From NCBI RefSeq assembly GCF_036898095.1, contig NC_090728.1:94679281-94743280 (forward strand): DNA of 64,000 nucleotides, given 5' to 3'. The DNA is from Palaemon carinicauda (lineage: Eukaryota > Arthropoda > Malacostraca > Decapoda > Palaemonidae). Every line of letters starts with the position of its first letter. Position 1 is the stretch's first letter. Positions 39,661-50,340 of the stretch are shown here, in pieces. The notes under the pieces were generated by a model, which saw nothing but the letters and a program-made list of their open reading frames with translations, was not told where the DNA came from and made no database searches. A program made the translations under genes and the position numbers.

Positions 39661-41820
39661 CCAGCGACACTGTACGCATCCTCCCACAGGTGGTGGGTGA
39701 TGAGGAATGCCACTCCTACTGGGAAGGACCACTGCAGCCACCTCCCTTTCCTCCCTTCTTTCCTCTAAAGAACTTGGACCCCTTCTGTCCCTTGGACGGA
39801 AAGGGCCACTTCGACACCTTAGAAGGTTCCAAGGACCTAGAAGTTGACTGGTGAGTAGAGGAAGGTGCTTGCTGAGGCTGAGAGGACTGGTAAGGTCTAC
39901 CATAGGTCTGCAATGTGATGGCCCTATGGAGGAGAGAATCGTTAGACGATTTCCTCCATCGCTCAGCAGCCTTCTCTGTATTTCTTCCGGAACGAAGAGA
40001 GATGAACCCTTGGTGGTGGAATTCCTCATCCAAGAGACCTCCACTTTCGGCACCTGTTTGTGGAAACGACCTTTGATGGTATCCCTTCTCTTGAGGATGA
40101 CGTTCGTCCACAGGTTGACAACGTGGGGCGACAGGAACTCAACGGTGTCCGGGTACCTGACTACAGAAAGGACTAAAACGTCTTCCTGGACGACTCCTTC
40201 GAAAGATCGTGGGAGCGAACCACGAAGCCTAAGGATCCCAACCATAGATCCAGCCACGATGCAGCCTGCATGGCATACTTTGTGCCTCTCTCTATGTTCA
40301 GGGGTTCAACTGCCAAAAAGGGAGGTCTTCAGAGAGGAGAGGGTTTGAGTTGGTACACCCTTCAGTAGGGACTCTACCGAAGGGTCGAGGGTCATGGCGG
40401 AATGTGGTTCCCCTTCGATCTCATAATACTTCCTTTGTAAAATGAAAGGAGGTGGAAGGGGACTGAGGGGAGGAATCTGCCCTCAAGGAACTAGAAGTTC
40501 CAGCTATCTGGACGATAGCTTTCCTTTGGGCAGCTGTCAGACCTTTGGACCAGGGCAGAGCTGCACTAGACCTGGAAGGCTTCTGGGTCTCGAATATTTC
40601 ATCGAGAACCGTATCCTTCCTTTCCTGGATGGTGGAACCAGGAGTGGACAGACTGTTGAAGGCCCTCATACAGGCAAAGACCTGCCAAAAGGTAAGGTAT
40701 GTTCCAACTCACGTCTCTCCTGTTCGGAGTGATAGTTCGGACTGGCCGCCTTTGGAAGATACTCATCCTCCGAGTCTAAGGGGTCGTCCACCTCCAGACC
40801 CACATCCAGAGCCTGGGGTAGGTAAAGGTCACCAACAGAATCACTGGGTGGGCCCGCCACAGAAGACCACCTCCTTGCCTAAGCCAGTCTAGCTTCCCGT
40901 GCCTCGGTGTTCTTAGGTTTCGTCTTTGTGTCCTTTGATTCCCTCCGCACACGACGTTCCTCCGCAGTCTAAGGAGGGGGAAAATGCGATGTCTTTGAGG
41001 CACTAGAAGAAGCCTTGGCAGCAGGAGCAGGAGTCTCTTTCTCTGGAGGAGGTACAGAAACTAGACGTTGGTCCAGAGGCACTACTTCAATTTCTTGAGG
41101 GTTGAAGGGATGGACTGCAATTTCCCGGGGCGAGCCTCTGTCCCTACTAATCCTAGGATGGAAGATATCGGCGTGAGGTGGTGTTACGCCTCTCATCCTT
41201 CTCCTCTGCTTCCTAGTTATGACCACCTCTAACTTCACTGGTATGAAAGGTAAATTGGCCATACAAGAATTAGAAGGATTAGGGCCTTCAGCATGCGATT
41301 GGGGTGGAGGTGATCTGCGTGCTCTGTCTGCCGTTGATCTCCTTCTAGGGTCCTGACTCCCAACTGACGAACCCAACGAGAGTTCCAGGGGGATCCTAGG
41401 GGTTGCCTTGACTGAGACTGTCGGAGGTTGTGGCAGTGTAAGAGCCACATTCAGTCTTCATGAGGGTGGACATGAAGGTGCTGACCCATGGAGGAAGCTC
41501 TGAACCTCTAGGTATACCCTGGAATTCCCTAGGAGGGTGTCCTTTGGGTGGAACTCTAGAAGGATCTCCAGACAAGGGAGGTGATAACCTCTTGAGGCAT
41601 AGGAACACGTACCTTCGGACGCGAAGGAAATTCCGGACTAATAGGAACATTCACGAACCTATTAGGGGGCTCCTTGAACCCTTCTGGGAAGGGTGTTGGT
41701 CTTTGGCAGGAGGTGGGAGACGCAGAGGGATGAGGCGAAGGTGTTGGTACCGCACTTGCTCGTGGTTCCGACACATCTGCTCGTGAATTGCTCGCGGAAA
41801 TCGCTGATATGCTCGTGAAA
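39661..41820 (-). pseudogene. F2 gag, C-terminal part (cut by G)
   Basis: From the basic tail (E-R-R-E-E-R-E, about 39750) up through an R-W-R-K-S block near 39960, the core with E-T-V-L-D-E-I-F near 40610, E-Q-E-R-R-E-L-E-H near 40720 and a Pro/Ser-rich region to 41820, where element G begins. Segments fall in several frames. Order and motifs match E gag. Confidence 0.82.
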
Positions 41821-42020
41821 ATGGAGTTTTTATGATACAACAAAGTTTTGTGAATACTTACCTGGTAGTTATATATATATAACTAAGTCTCTGACTTCCA
41901 GCAGAATTTATTCGAAAATCGCGACAACCGCCTTGTGGTGGTTGTGTGGTTAGATGGTTAACAACCCTTACAGGGTGGTACCTGGAATCATTCCCGTTTT
42001 CTGTTCTTCAGATTATCTTT
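41821..42020. repeat. Right inverted terminal repeat of element G
   Basis: Inverted copy of 48184-48362, sharing TATATATATA, GTCTCTGACTTCC-type, GCCTTGTGGTGGTTGTGTGG and CAACCCTTACAGGGTGGTAC segments. The minus strand carries CAGGTAAGT (41856-41864) reading outward. Confidence 0.92.
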
Positions 42021-42060
42021 GCCCAACCTGTCTCCTGAGGGGAGGTGGGTGGGCTTTAAA

Positions 42061-42165
42061 ATATATATATAACTGCCAGGTAAGTATTCACAAAACTTTG
42101 TTTTATCATAAAAACTCCATTTTTATGAATAGTACTTACCTGGCAGTTATATATATATAGCTGAT
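42061..42165. repeat. Internal complementary region of element G
   Basis: 42061-42120 is the complement of the right outer end (41821-41880). 42121-42165 is the complement of the left outer end (about 48322-48362). It contains both donor-like sites, CAGGTAAGT at 42077-42085 (plus) and at 42134-42142 (minus). This is the clearest ICR in the window. Confidence 0.94.
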
Positions 42166-42570
42166 TCACACATTTGGATGAGGGAAACAGACAGTAAACA
42201 TCGTTGGGGAAACAACCAAAGAGTTGTAGGAGAAAAAACACCTTGATTCCTTACCTGCTAAGGTAGCTGACTTCAATGGTTACTGCCTCTAGAGTCGCTT
42301 TCCCTTAGGAGTGTTCAGCCAGGAGTAGACCTGCTATGCTGCAAACAACTCAATCGAGTCTGTCAAAGGGGTAAGACCAACAACTTGACTAGACTTCAGA
42401 AACTACCTTCGCCCCATATACAGTAATAAAAACCTGCAACCTTACTAAAACTAACCACCTAACCCTGCAGAAATAGATATAAGCTATCGATCTGGACTGA
42501 GGGAACCGTACCACAAGACGAGGTCCTCAGACAACCATAAAAAACACAAACCTTCATACATGTATACAAA
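42166..42570. other. 3' untranslated region of element G
   Basis: No coding frame. The minus strand has TTAGCAG/GTAAGG at about 42250-42262, a donor-like site shared in position with X and family 3. Confidence 0.5.
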
Positions 42571-43730
42571 CTAAGGTTGAGTGGGGGTAGTAACTCCTTT
42601 GCCTAATACAGAAGCCGCAGCTACGTATGGGGCCAAGGTATAACACTTGTCATAGTCTACTCTCACCTCTCTGAGGTAATGAGAAGCGAAGACAGAGTTG
42701 CTCCTCCATGATTTGCCTAACTGACATATTTTTCTGATATGCCAGTGAGGTAGCAATGGCTCTTACTTCGTGAGCCCGTACTTTCAACAGGGCGAAGTGT
42801 TCTTCCTTACATAAGAGCTGGGCTTCCCTAATAGTTTCCCTCAGGAAAAAGGACAAAGCATTCTTTGACAGGGGTTTTTGAGGATCCTTCACAGAACACC
42901 ATAATGAGTTGGATGCACCCCTCACATTCTTAGTGTGGGCCAAATAAGCCTTGAGAGCCCTAACTGGGCAGAGGAGTCTTTCCTGCTCCTGACCCACTAG
43001 GTTCGTGAGGTTAGGAACCTCAAAGGTCCTAGGCCATTGTTTTGAAGGGTTCTCGTTCTTGGCGAGAAAGTCGAACCTTAAGGCATAAACCGCTCCATTT
43101 TGATTGATGCCTACACGCTTCTCAATTGCCTGGACCTCGCTGACCCTTTTGGAAGTCGCTAGAGTCATAAGGAAGAGGGTTTTCTTAGTTACATCTTGAA
43201 GAGAGGCTTGCGAGATAGGTTCAAATTTCTTGGAGCACAGAAACTTAAACACCACATCCAGGTTCCAAGATGGGGGTCTTAATTGTACCTGTTTCGTCGT
43301 CTCAAAGGACCTAACGAGGTCCTGCAAATCCTTATTTTGAGACAACTCTAGGCCTCTATGCCTAAAGACGGTTGACAGCATACTCCTGTATCCTTTTATG
43401 GTAGATACAGCCAGCTTAGCATCCTGCCTGAGGTACAAAAAAAAAGTCTGCAATGTGGCTCAGAGAGGTAGTGGTCGAGGAAACCTTGTGCCGCCTGCAC
43501 CAAGCTCTAAAGGTCTCTGACTTAGACTGGTAGACTCTTTGTGACGAGATCCTCCTTGCTCTGGCAATAGCTTTCGCCGCTTGTGCCGAAAAGCCTCGAG
43601 ATCTAACGAGCTTCTCGACAGTCTGAAGGCAGTCAGATTGAAAGCGAGAGGGTTTGATGATATCTCTCGAAGTGGGGCTGTCTGAGAAGATCTGGACTTG
43701 CCGGGAGTCTTTTTGGGAAGTCCATCAGCA
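42571..43730 (-). pseudogene. Element G tyrosine recombinase
   Basis: Core-binding part with V-E-K-L-V-R-S-R-G-F-S near 43620 and V-S-T-I-K-G-Y-R-S-M-L-S near 43400. Catalytic part: L-A-T-S-K-R-V-S-E-V (Arg) near 43150, R-A-H-E-V-R-A-I (HxxR) near 42770, then one frame change near 42730 and F-A-S-H-Y-L with the Tyr near 42680. All catalytic residues are present. Another frame change lies near 43455 in an A-run. It ends C-terminal to a conserved Y-T-L-A-P-Y-V-A-A-A segment. Confidence 0.88.
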
Positions 43731-45489
43731 TGCCCACCACTTCGGTGAACTATTCCCTTGCAGGCCAGAATGGAGCCACTAGGATCATTCGTCCCAAATC
43801 GAGGAGAGCGAATTTCCTGACGACCAGATTGATGATTTTGAATGGGGGAAACGCATACATGTCCATCCCCGTCCAATCCATCAAGAAGGCGTCCACTGCT
43901 ACCGCTTCCTTGTCCAGGACTAGGGAGCAGTAGTTGGGATCCTCTTGTTCAAGTTGGAGGCGAAAAGGTCTATTACAGGTCTGCCCCACAACTTCCAGAG
44001 GCTCTGACAAACATGCGGGTTGAGAGTCCACTCTGTGAGAAGAACTTGTCCCTTCCTGCTGAGCATGTCTGCCCTGATGTTTCTCTGCCCTTGAACAAAC
44101 CTCGTCAACAGCCGAGTCCTGTTCTCGCTCGCCCAAAGGAAAAGCTCTCTCGCTGTTCTGAACAGATAGAGGGAGTGAGTTCCCCCTTGTTTCCTGATGT
44201 ACCCAAGAGCTGTGGTGTTGTCTGAATTGATCTCCACAGTCTTCCCTGACACCGAGGTTTTGAAGGCCTTTAGCCCTAACAAAATGGCCATCAACTCCGT
44301 CCTATTGATATGCCAACTGACCTGACTTCCTTCCCAAACGCCTGAGACCTCCTTGTTCCCTAGTGTTGCTCCCCTGCCTGACTCTGACGCGTCTGAGAAT
44401 AACAATAGGTCGGGGTTCTTCTTGTACAAGGAGATCCCTTCTCCTAACAGAGCTGGGTCCAGCCACCACATCAAAAGATCCTTGATCTCTGTCAGAATGG
44501 GAAAAGAAAAGGAGTCCTCCTCGGTCTTTCTGTTCCATACCTTTGCGAGGAAGTGTTGCAGAGGCCTTAGGTGCAGTCTTCCCAACGAGACAAACTGCTC
44601 TAGGGAGGATAGAGTTCCCAGCAGACTCGTCCACTCCTTCGCAGAGCATTCCTGATTCTTTAAAAATTCTTTGACTTTCTCTAGGCACCTGGGCTGCCTT
44701 TCCTGGGAGGGAGAAGCCCGAAAAAGAACTGAATTCAGAACTATCCCCAAATAGAGAATAGTCTAATTCGGTTCGGTCTGAGACTTCTACCTGTTGATGA
44801 TGAGTCCCAGGTCCTCCAGACATTTTTCTTTCGACTGTGATCGGATCAGCCAGTCGTCCAGATAGAAGGATACCCTTATCCCCTCCTGATGTAACCAGCC
44901 TGCCACGTTCGCCATTAGCTTGGTGAAAACTTGAGGAGCCGTGCTGAGACCGAAGCAAAGTGCCCTGAATTGAAAGCACTTGTCCTGAATCACAAATCTC
45001 AGATATTTCCTTGAAGTCGGATGAATGGGGACGTGAAAATAAGCGTCCTGCAGGTCAAGAGATACCATCCAGTCGCCTGGACGAACTGCTGCCAGCACGG
45101 ACTGAGTCGTCTCCATGAAGAACTTTGTTTTCTTCACGAAGGCGTTCAGAGAGCTGACATCTAGGACTGGTCTCCATCCACCCGAGTTCTTGCGAACCAG
45201 AAATAGGCGATCGTAAAAGCCTGGGGAGGTAAGGTCCCGGACTGGCTCTATTGCTCCCTTGACCAACATCTGGTCGACTAGCTCCAGAAGAGCCTCTTGT
45301 TTCCCCGCATGGCGTACTGAGCTACTAAGGCTAGGGGAGTGTCTGAGAGAGGAGGCTTCTTTAAAAAGGGGATCTTGTAACCTTCTTTGATGATCGAGAG
45401 GGACCAGGTGTCCGCCCCTCTCCTCTTCCAAGACTGCCAAAAACGAGACACTCTTGCCCTTACTGTTGTCTGGAGGACTTCCATCTCAT
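43731..45489 (-). pseudogene. Element G reverse transcriptase, RNase H and methyltransferase-like region
   Basis: RT starts in the gag frame (S-R-F-W-Q-S-W-K-R-R-G-A-D-T-W), shifts near 45300, then has L-F-L-V-R-K, V-L-D-V-S-S-L-N, S-L-D-L-Q-D-A-Y, C-F-G-L-S-T-A-P and F-Y-L-D-D-W-L-I (about 44850). A frame change near 44790 leads to the thumb (L-L-G-T-L-S-S-L) and RNase H (F-S-D-A-S, N-S-D-N-T-T, R-N-I-R-A-D-M-L-S-R). V-I-D-L-F-A-S and then, in the next frame, M-Y-A-F-P-P-F complete the methyltransferase-like block. Confidence 0.88.
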
Positions 45490-48025
45490 TTTTTGGATCG
45501 GGGCCTAAACGCACCCTGCTAGTCCTTGGCCCTGACTCTTGTCTTCTCCCCCTGAAATCCGCTCTCGAGGAAGCCCTACTCCGAAAGGGCTGCTGGAACT
45601 TCTTCTCTTCCTTCTTCAGAGGAGCAAGAGCAACAGGCAAAGGCTTTCTGGCAGACCGAGATAAAAGGTCCTGAGTAGCCTTCTGTGCCAGAGAAAGGGA
45701 GATATATCTGACCAGAGCTTTGGGAAAAAGATGGTGTGACAGAGGGGCGTAAAGCAGCTCCAACTTCTGGGCAACAGTCACCAATCTAGAGGTGAAGGAG
45801 CACAATAGGGCCCTCTTCTTTAAGACCCCTACTGAGAAAAGGGAAGCCAATTCATTCGCCCTATCCCTTAGAGGGTTGTCCATGCAGGACATGATACTCG
45901 TCAGGTCCTTCGTGCCTTCCAAGAGTTCAGTCTTCCTGGCCAGAGTCCTGAGAGACCAGTCCAGAAAGCTAAAAACCTCGAAAACCCTGAAAATTCCCTT
46001 GACGAGGTGATCAAGTTCCGACATGGACCACATCACCTTGGCAGAGTTCAGTGCATGTCTTCTTGCCGAGTCCACAAGAGCAGAGAAGTCACCTTGGGAG
46101 GAGGCAAGCACTCCTAGACCCAAAGGTTCCCGTTTCATACCACATACCGGCCTTGGAAGCGAGCCGAGATGGTGGGAAAGAAAAGGTGATCTTGACTGCT
46201 TGCCTCCATTCCTTCATCCAAACACCCACCTTAGCGAGTGCTTTCCTGGCCGAAATTGAAAGTTTCATTTTGATGAAGGCTGAATGCTTCGTAGCCTTCT
46301 TCCTGGTGAATTGAGACTGAGGAGAACGAGGCGCCGAAGGTTGAAATTCCTCCCCATAAAGTTCTAAAAGAGAGCGAGATAGAACCTTATAATCACTAGC
46401 AGAGTCGGTAGGTTTTTCTTCCTCTTCCGATATATATCATCGAGGTCCTGATCAAGGTCAACATCTTGAAGAAGTGGGCTGCAAGCAGCCTGGCACCAAG
46501 AGCTGTTTGCGTCCTGGCGCCGAGCGTAGGTGTCATCCTGGCGCCGAGCGCGGCTATCGTCCTGTCGGCGAGAAGAGGTATTGTCCTGATGACGAGAAGA
46601 GGTATCGTCCTGATAAGGCAGGCTGCATTCGTCCTGATAAGGCAGGCTGCATTCGTCCTGATAATGCAGGCTGCATTCGTCCTGATAATGCAGGCTGCAT
46701 TCGTCCTGATAATGCAGGCTGCATTCGTCTTGCTTCCTAAAACGCGAGGCGTAATCGTCCTGGAGCTTCGAGCGAGAAGCGGAATCGTCCTGGCGCCGAG
46801 AACGAGAGGCAGTATCGTCCTGGCGCCAAGAACAAGAGGCAGTATCGTCCTGGCGCCGAGAGCGAGAGGAAGTAATGTCCTGGCGTCGGGCCGATGAAGA
46901 GGGTGTGCGTTGTCGTACGGCCGACGAAGTGCGCAGAGGTTTCTTTGAAGAGATACTTCGTTCCCTCTTAGAAGACGATCTCTTAAAAGGCAAAGAGACA
47001 TCCTTACGTCTGACGGACTGTGAAGAAGGTCGGCTGAAAGCTTGCACTAGCGATGAAAGCTGTTCCTGCATAACAGCCATGAAAGCTTTAGCAACTTCTG
47101 CTGGTTCTCGCGGTTCCGAAGGAGGCAGCTGTTAGGGAGCGCTGGCAGTAGAAGCAGGAAGTTTATCAGGTTTAACTGGGCTAAGGACTCTCTGTTTCGT
47201 CCTCTTAACAGGAACAACAACGAAGTTGTCCTACGAAGGATCAGGTTCTCGGCTACTCGAACCGGGAGAGGGAGAGCGAGACTGCACATCCCGGTCCCAC
47301 CTTCTCTTCGTCGGTCTTGATTCGTATCGCCACTTGCGTCTGGGAGAATGATCAGGTGAAGACATTAAAGTATCCGACACGCCTTTTCTACGGCGGTCAA
47401 GAGCAGCCTGGGAGGTCGCAACAGGACTGTCTGAGGCGACGACTGACCGAGAATAAGCACCTCTCACGCCCTTTCGCCTTTCAACGTACCTTCTCCCTTG
47501 GTCCTGGGAGCTTGGTAGAGGTCTAGACCTAGGGATATGACAGATTCGATCAGCTGCCACCTCCACTGCCCTTTCACAAGCACTAATATCACTTTCACCC
47601 TTACCTTTAAAGGCCGCAATTTGTGCTTTAATGGCCTCCAACTCAGCAGCCATCCTGGCATACCGAGGGTCATCCGTAGGCGCAGATCCTGTAGAAGGGG
47701 CAGGAGTTACTACAATCGGGGAAGGAACAACTTCCAAAGAGGTAACAATTAAAGGGTTAATAGATAAACCTAAGCTAGCTTCACTAGCAGACTTTGACTT
47801 TGATTTAGCTCTCCTAACTCTAACGAGTTCAAGCTTGCCCACATAGGGCTTCATAGCTAACCAATCATCTTCATTTAAACCCTCGCATTCCTTGCACCTA
47901 TTATTTAGTGCACATTCAAACCCCCTGTAACCCATACAAACTGTGTGAGGGTCAACCGACACTTTCAGTAACCTCACCTTGCATACATCACTCGCACATA
48001 CACGAATATGAAGTTTTTCACTCAT
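45490..48025 (-). pseudogene. Element G gag, reading into RT
   Basis: Start chosen at the ATG at 48025 (M-S-E-K-L-H-I-R-V-C), where the Cys module begins: C-A-S-D-V-C...C-M-G-Y-R-G-F-E-C...C-K-E-C. A helical E-L-E-A-I-K-A-Q-I segment and an R-S-R-S-P-S-P stretch follow. A TAG near 47231 and another stop near 47135 interrupt it. Next comes a repeat-rich region (46880-46490), a stop near 46364, and the conserved C-terminal part (46138-45490) which continues into RT without a stop. So Gag-Pol was a fusion or used one long frame. Confidence 0.85.
46490..46880 (-). repeat. 24-bp minisatellites in the gag of element G
   Basis: Two arrays: at about 46610-46735 a 24-bp unit (TGCATTCGTCCTGATAATGC plus AGGC) reading Y-Q-D-E-C-S-L-H, and at about 46770-46880 a related unit around ATCGTCCTGGCGCCGAGARC reading S-R-R-Q-D-D-T-A. 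Both keep the frame open. The CGTCCTGGCGCCGAG core resembles the minisatellite of X. Confidence 0.9.
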
Positions 48026-48183
48026 GATAAACAAAGCCAAAATACAAAAAAAAAATAACAAAACACGATTGCCAAATCCCAATACAGTGTACTTCACCAA
48101 ACGAAGTCCAAAAAAGCGATGTAGGGAAAGCGATTCGAAAAACTCTTAATGGCGGACCAACGATGTTGTCAATCCGACTGGCA

Positions 48184-48362
48184 GAGATAATCTGAAGAAC
48201 AGAAAACAGGAATGATTCCAGGTACCACCCTGTAAGGGTTGTTAACCACCTAACCACACAACCACCACAAGGCGGTTGCCGCGATTTTTGAATAAATTCT
48301 GCCGGAAGTCAGAGACTTGGCTATATATATATATAACTGCCAGGTAAGTACTATTCATAAAA
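48184..48362. repeat. Left inverted terminal repeat of element G
   Basis: Inverted copy of 41821-42020. CAGGTAAGT at 48341-48349 on the plus strand points out of the element. From 48363 the F2 gag frame resumes. Confidence 0.92.
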
Positions 48363-50033
48363 TTGCCATATTCACGCACAGAATCGCTAGTTTCACACAT
48401 CAACAGATACGATTCACGAGCAGAAGTGCTCCCAACAGGAGCCACAGAGGAAGAAGGAGGTCTAACGCCTTCCTGCTGCCACAGAGAAGCACCTACGTCC
48501 GACGAAGTCGGCAGAGGAGGCCTCTGAGTAGGACTACTCTCGTTGGAGAACGCGTAACAGCGGGACGCGTTTCCAAGTGTCACGTAGGCGAACGCTTTGC
48601 TAGAACTCCCCAGGCAGTGAAAGGCACTAGGGATTTAGCTGGACGCCTGTAAGATGAATGGTCATTCTCATCTTCAGGTCCAGTCCGAGGTTGTTTGGAA
48701 GGTCTAGTTGAGGGGCTATGTGCTGATGGACTGTGTGTACTCCTACCAATACCTCTAGACACGGAATGTCTAGACCTTGACCGCGAACATGCGGTTCGTG
48801 ATCATGAACGAGATGTTCGTGAACGAGAGCATCTAGTTCTCATTCAAGAACGGTGAAAGTCGAGGATGCCTAGCAAGGGAACATGAGTGTTGGCCTCACA
48901 ATCAAGAACGTCGTTCTCGTGAACGGTACCCTCGTGAATGTGAACAAGAACGTCGTCCTTACGAGTTCGAGTGCTGTTCTCATGATCTAGATCGCAGAGA
49001 TCTAGAACGCGAGCATATGGACCTAGGTCTAGACTTTGCTCAAGATCGTGTACAATGCGATCACAAGACTCGTCCTTGTGAAGAGGAACGCCTCCAAAGA
49101 GAGCTTTGAGACCTGTGGTCTCGTGAGTGCGATGCTCTTGAGTATGAGCGTCTTCCAAAAGATGAGCTCTCGGATCGTGATGATCTATGATCATTACGAT
49201 CTTCTGATCCTTGCGAACAGTGATCAGGGGAGGAGTGTCCAGAAGGCCGAGGCGATGGTGATGCTCGTCCTTTCACGCTGCTGATGGTGGGAAAGCTGGT
49301 CCCCGGAAGATCCACACCTGCAACCTGCGGGTTCCTGTGGGAGAAACAGAAGGTTGAAGGTTAGGGGATAACTAGGTCCCAGGATGGGGGGAGGGTTGTC
49401 GTCAGCAGGGGGTTGTTGGAGGGGCGAACACGAACGATCACCTCGTCCACGCGTGGAAGGGCTGGGAGAAGGCGACAAATGGATCTCGCACAGTTCCAAA
49501 GCATGAGATGTCAACGTCTCTGGAGAAGGTTCCTTCCTGGCACCACGCTGAAGAAATCACAGAAGTTCTTCCTTCGAAGGGGGGCCCGAAATACCTAAGG
49601 ATGACCACACCTGCAGCAGATCTGAAAGGGAAAATGGCTCACCAGCAGCTGAAGGAGAAGTTGCTCCTCTAGGGGAAGCAACAACGCCCCCCAGTACCCC
49701 GGGGTTGCCAATGAGTTAATCGATCTGTGCTCCTACTCGATTGTCTGTCGTAAGAGCGCAAGCGAAAAGGAGCTTTTGAGAGAGATTGGGAGTGCGAGAA
49801 GAAGAGCACGCTCTGCTCGCCCCTGAGGGAGAGCAGTCGCACTTTGTCTCCTTCTTCCTACACTGCCTAAATTTCTCCCATTGGGAGGCAGACCACTCCC
49901 TGCACTCTGCGCAGGGCGAACTCTTGTCACATCGATGCCCTCGGCAAGTAATACACAAAGCGTGTGGGTCGGTCTCCAACGACGATATGAAGGTCCCGCA
50001 CGCGGCACCCTCGCGCCCTAGACAGGTTTGCAT
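48363..50033 (-). pseudogene. F2 gag, N-terminal part with RS-like domain
   Basis: Start at the ATG at 50033 (M-Q-T-C-L-G-R-E-G-A-A-C-G-T-F), then the full Cys module D-P-H-A-L-C-I-T-C-R-G-H-R-C...C-A-E-C-R-E-W. A TAA near 49715 ends this frame. At 49315-49061 another frame reads R-S-S-R-S-E-S-S-S...R-S-Y-S-R-A-S-H-S-R, an RS-like domain, and related Arg/Asp/His-rich sequence continues in other frames to about 48770. The 48583-48363 frame joins the gag on the other side of G. Confidence 0.82.
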
Positions 50034-50159
50034 GATGAAGACGATCGCAAGAGAAAACATGCACTCCTGAAAAGAAAAAGCAGAATTGAAAAAGTTCAAT
50101 GACAGTCAGGAGGAGAGCGGACACATCCAATATCTACTGAGCCAAAAGAAAAAGTGACA

Positions 50160-50340
50160 TCTCTCACTGCTGTGAGAGTATATATATAGGCAGCTGGGTA
50201 CCCCCCAGCCACCACCAGCCTACCCACTCAAGCGGTTAGGCAAGGTTGCCACCTCGCAATTAAAGTCTAATGGCTTCCTCCAGCTGCTGCTGAAAGATAA
50301 TCCACATAAATAATGGAAGGTTTGTTAGTATGGGAACAAA
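50160..50340. repeat. Left inverted terminal repeat of element F2
   Basis: Ends TAATGGAAGGTTTGTTAGTA-TGGGAACAAA, the family 3 left end. The inner part has diverged strongly from the other family 3 repeats. The next base begins a LINE endonuclease remnant. Confidence 0.75.

Larger units (their letters stand above)
41821..48362 (-). mobile_element. DIRS-like element G (family 2), nested in F2 gag
   Basis: About 6.54 kb. Right ITR 41821-42020, left ITR 48184-48362, ICR 42061-42165 complementary to both outer ends with the junction at 42120/42121. Minus-strand order gag 48025-45490, RT/RNase H/methyltransferase-like 45489-43731, YR 43730-42571. Flanks join in frame. Same family as X by end sequence and proteins, but better preserved. 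Confidence 0.94.
36641..50340 (-). mobile_element. DIRS-like element F2 (family 3), split by G; right end missing
   Basis: F2 consists of 36641-41820 and 48363-50340. Its gag frame continues across G: residues S-D-S-V-R-E-Y-G-N at 48363-48390 join F-T-S-I-S-A-I-S at 41820 with no extra or lost base. Left ITR is 50160-50340. The ICR and right ITR are missing at the fusion with F1. Many frameshifts and stops; the RT active site reads Y-L-D-N. Confidence 0.88.

Noticed and set aside
41821..42165. Foldback/MITE-like palindrome with TATATATATA
   Set aside because: The palindrome is explained by the right ITR of G facing its ICR, and the second ICR half matches the left end 6 kb away.
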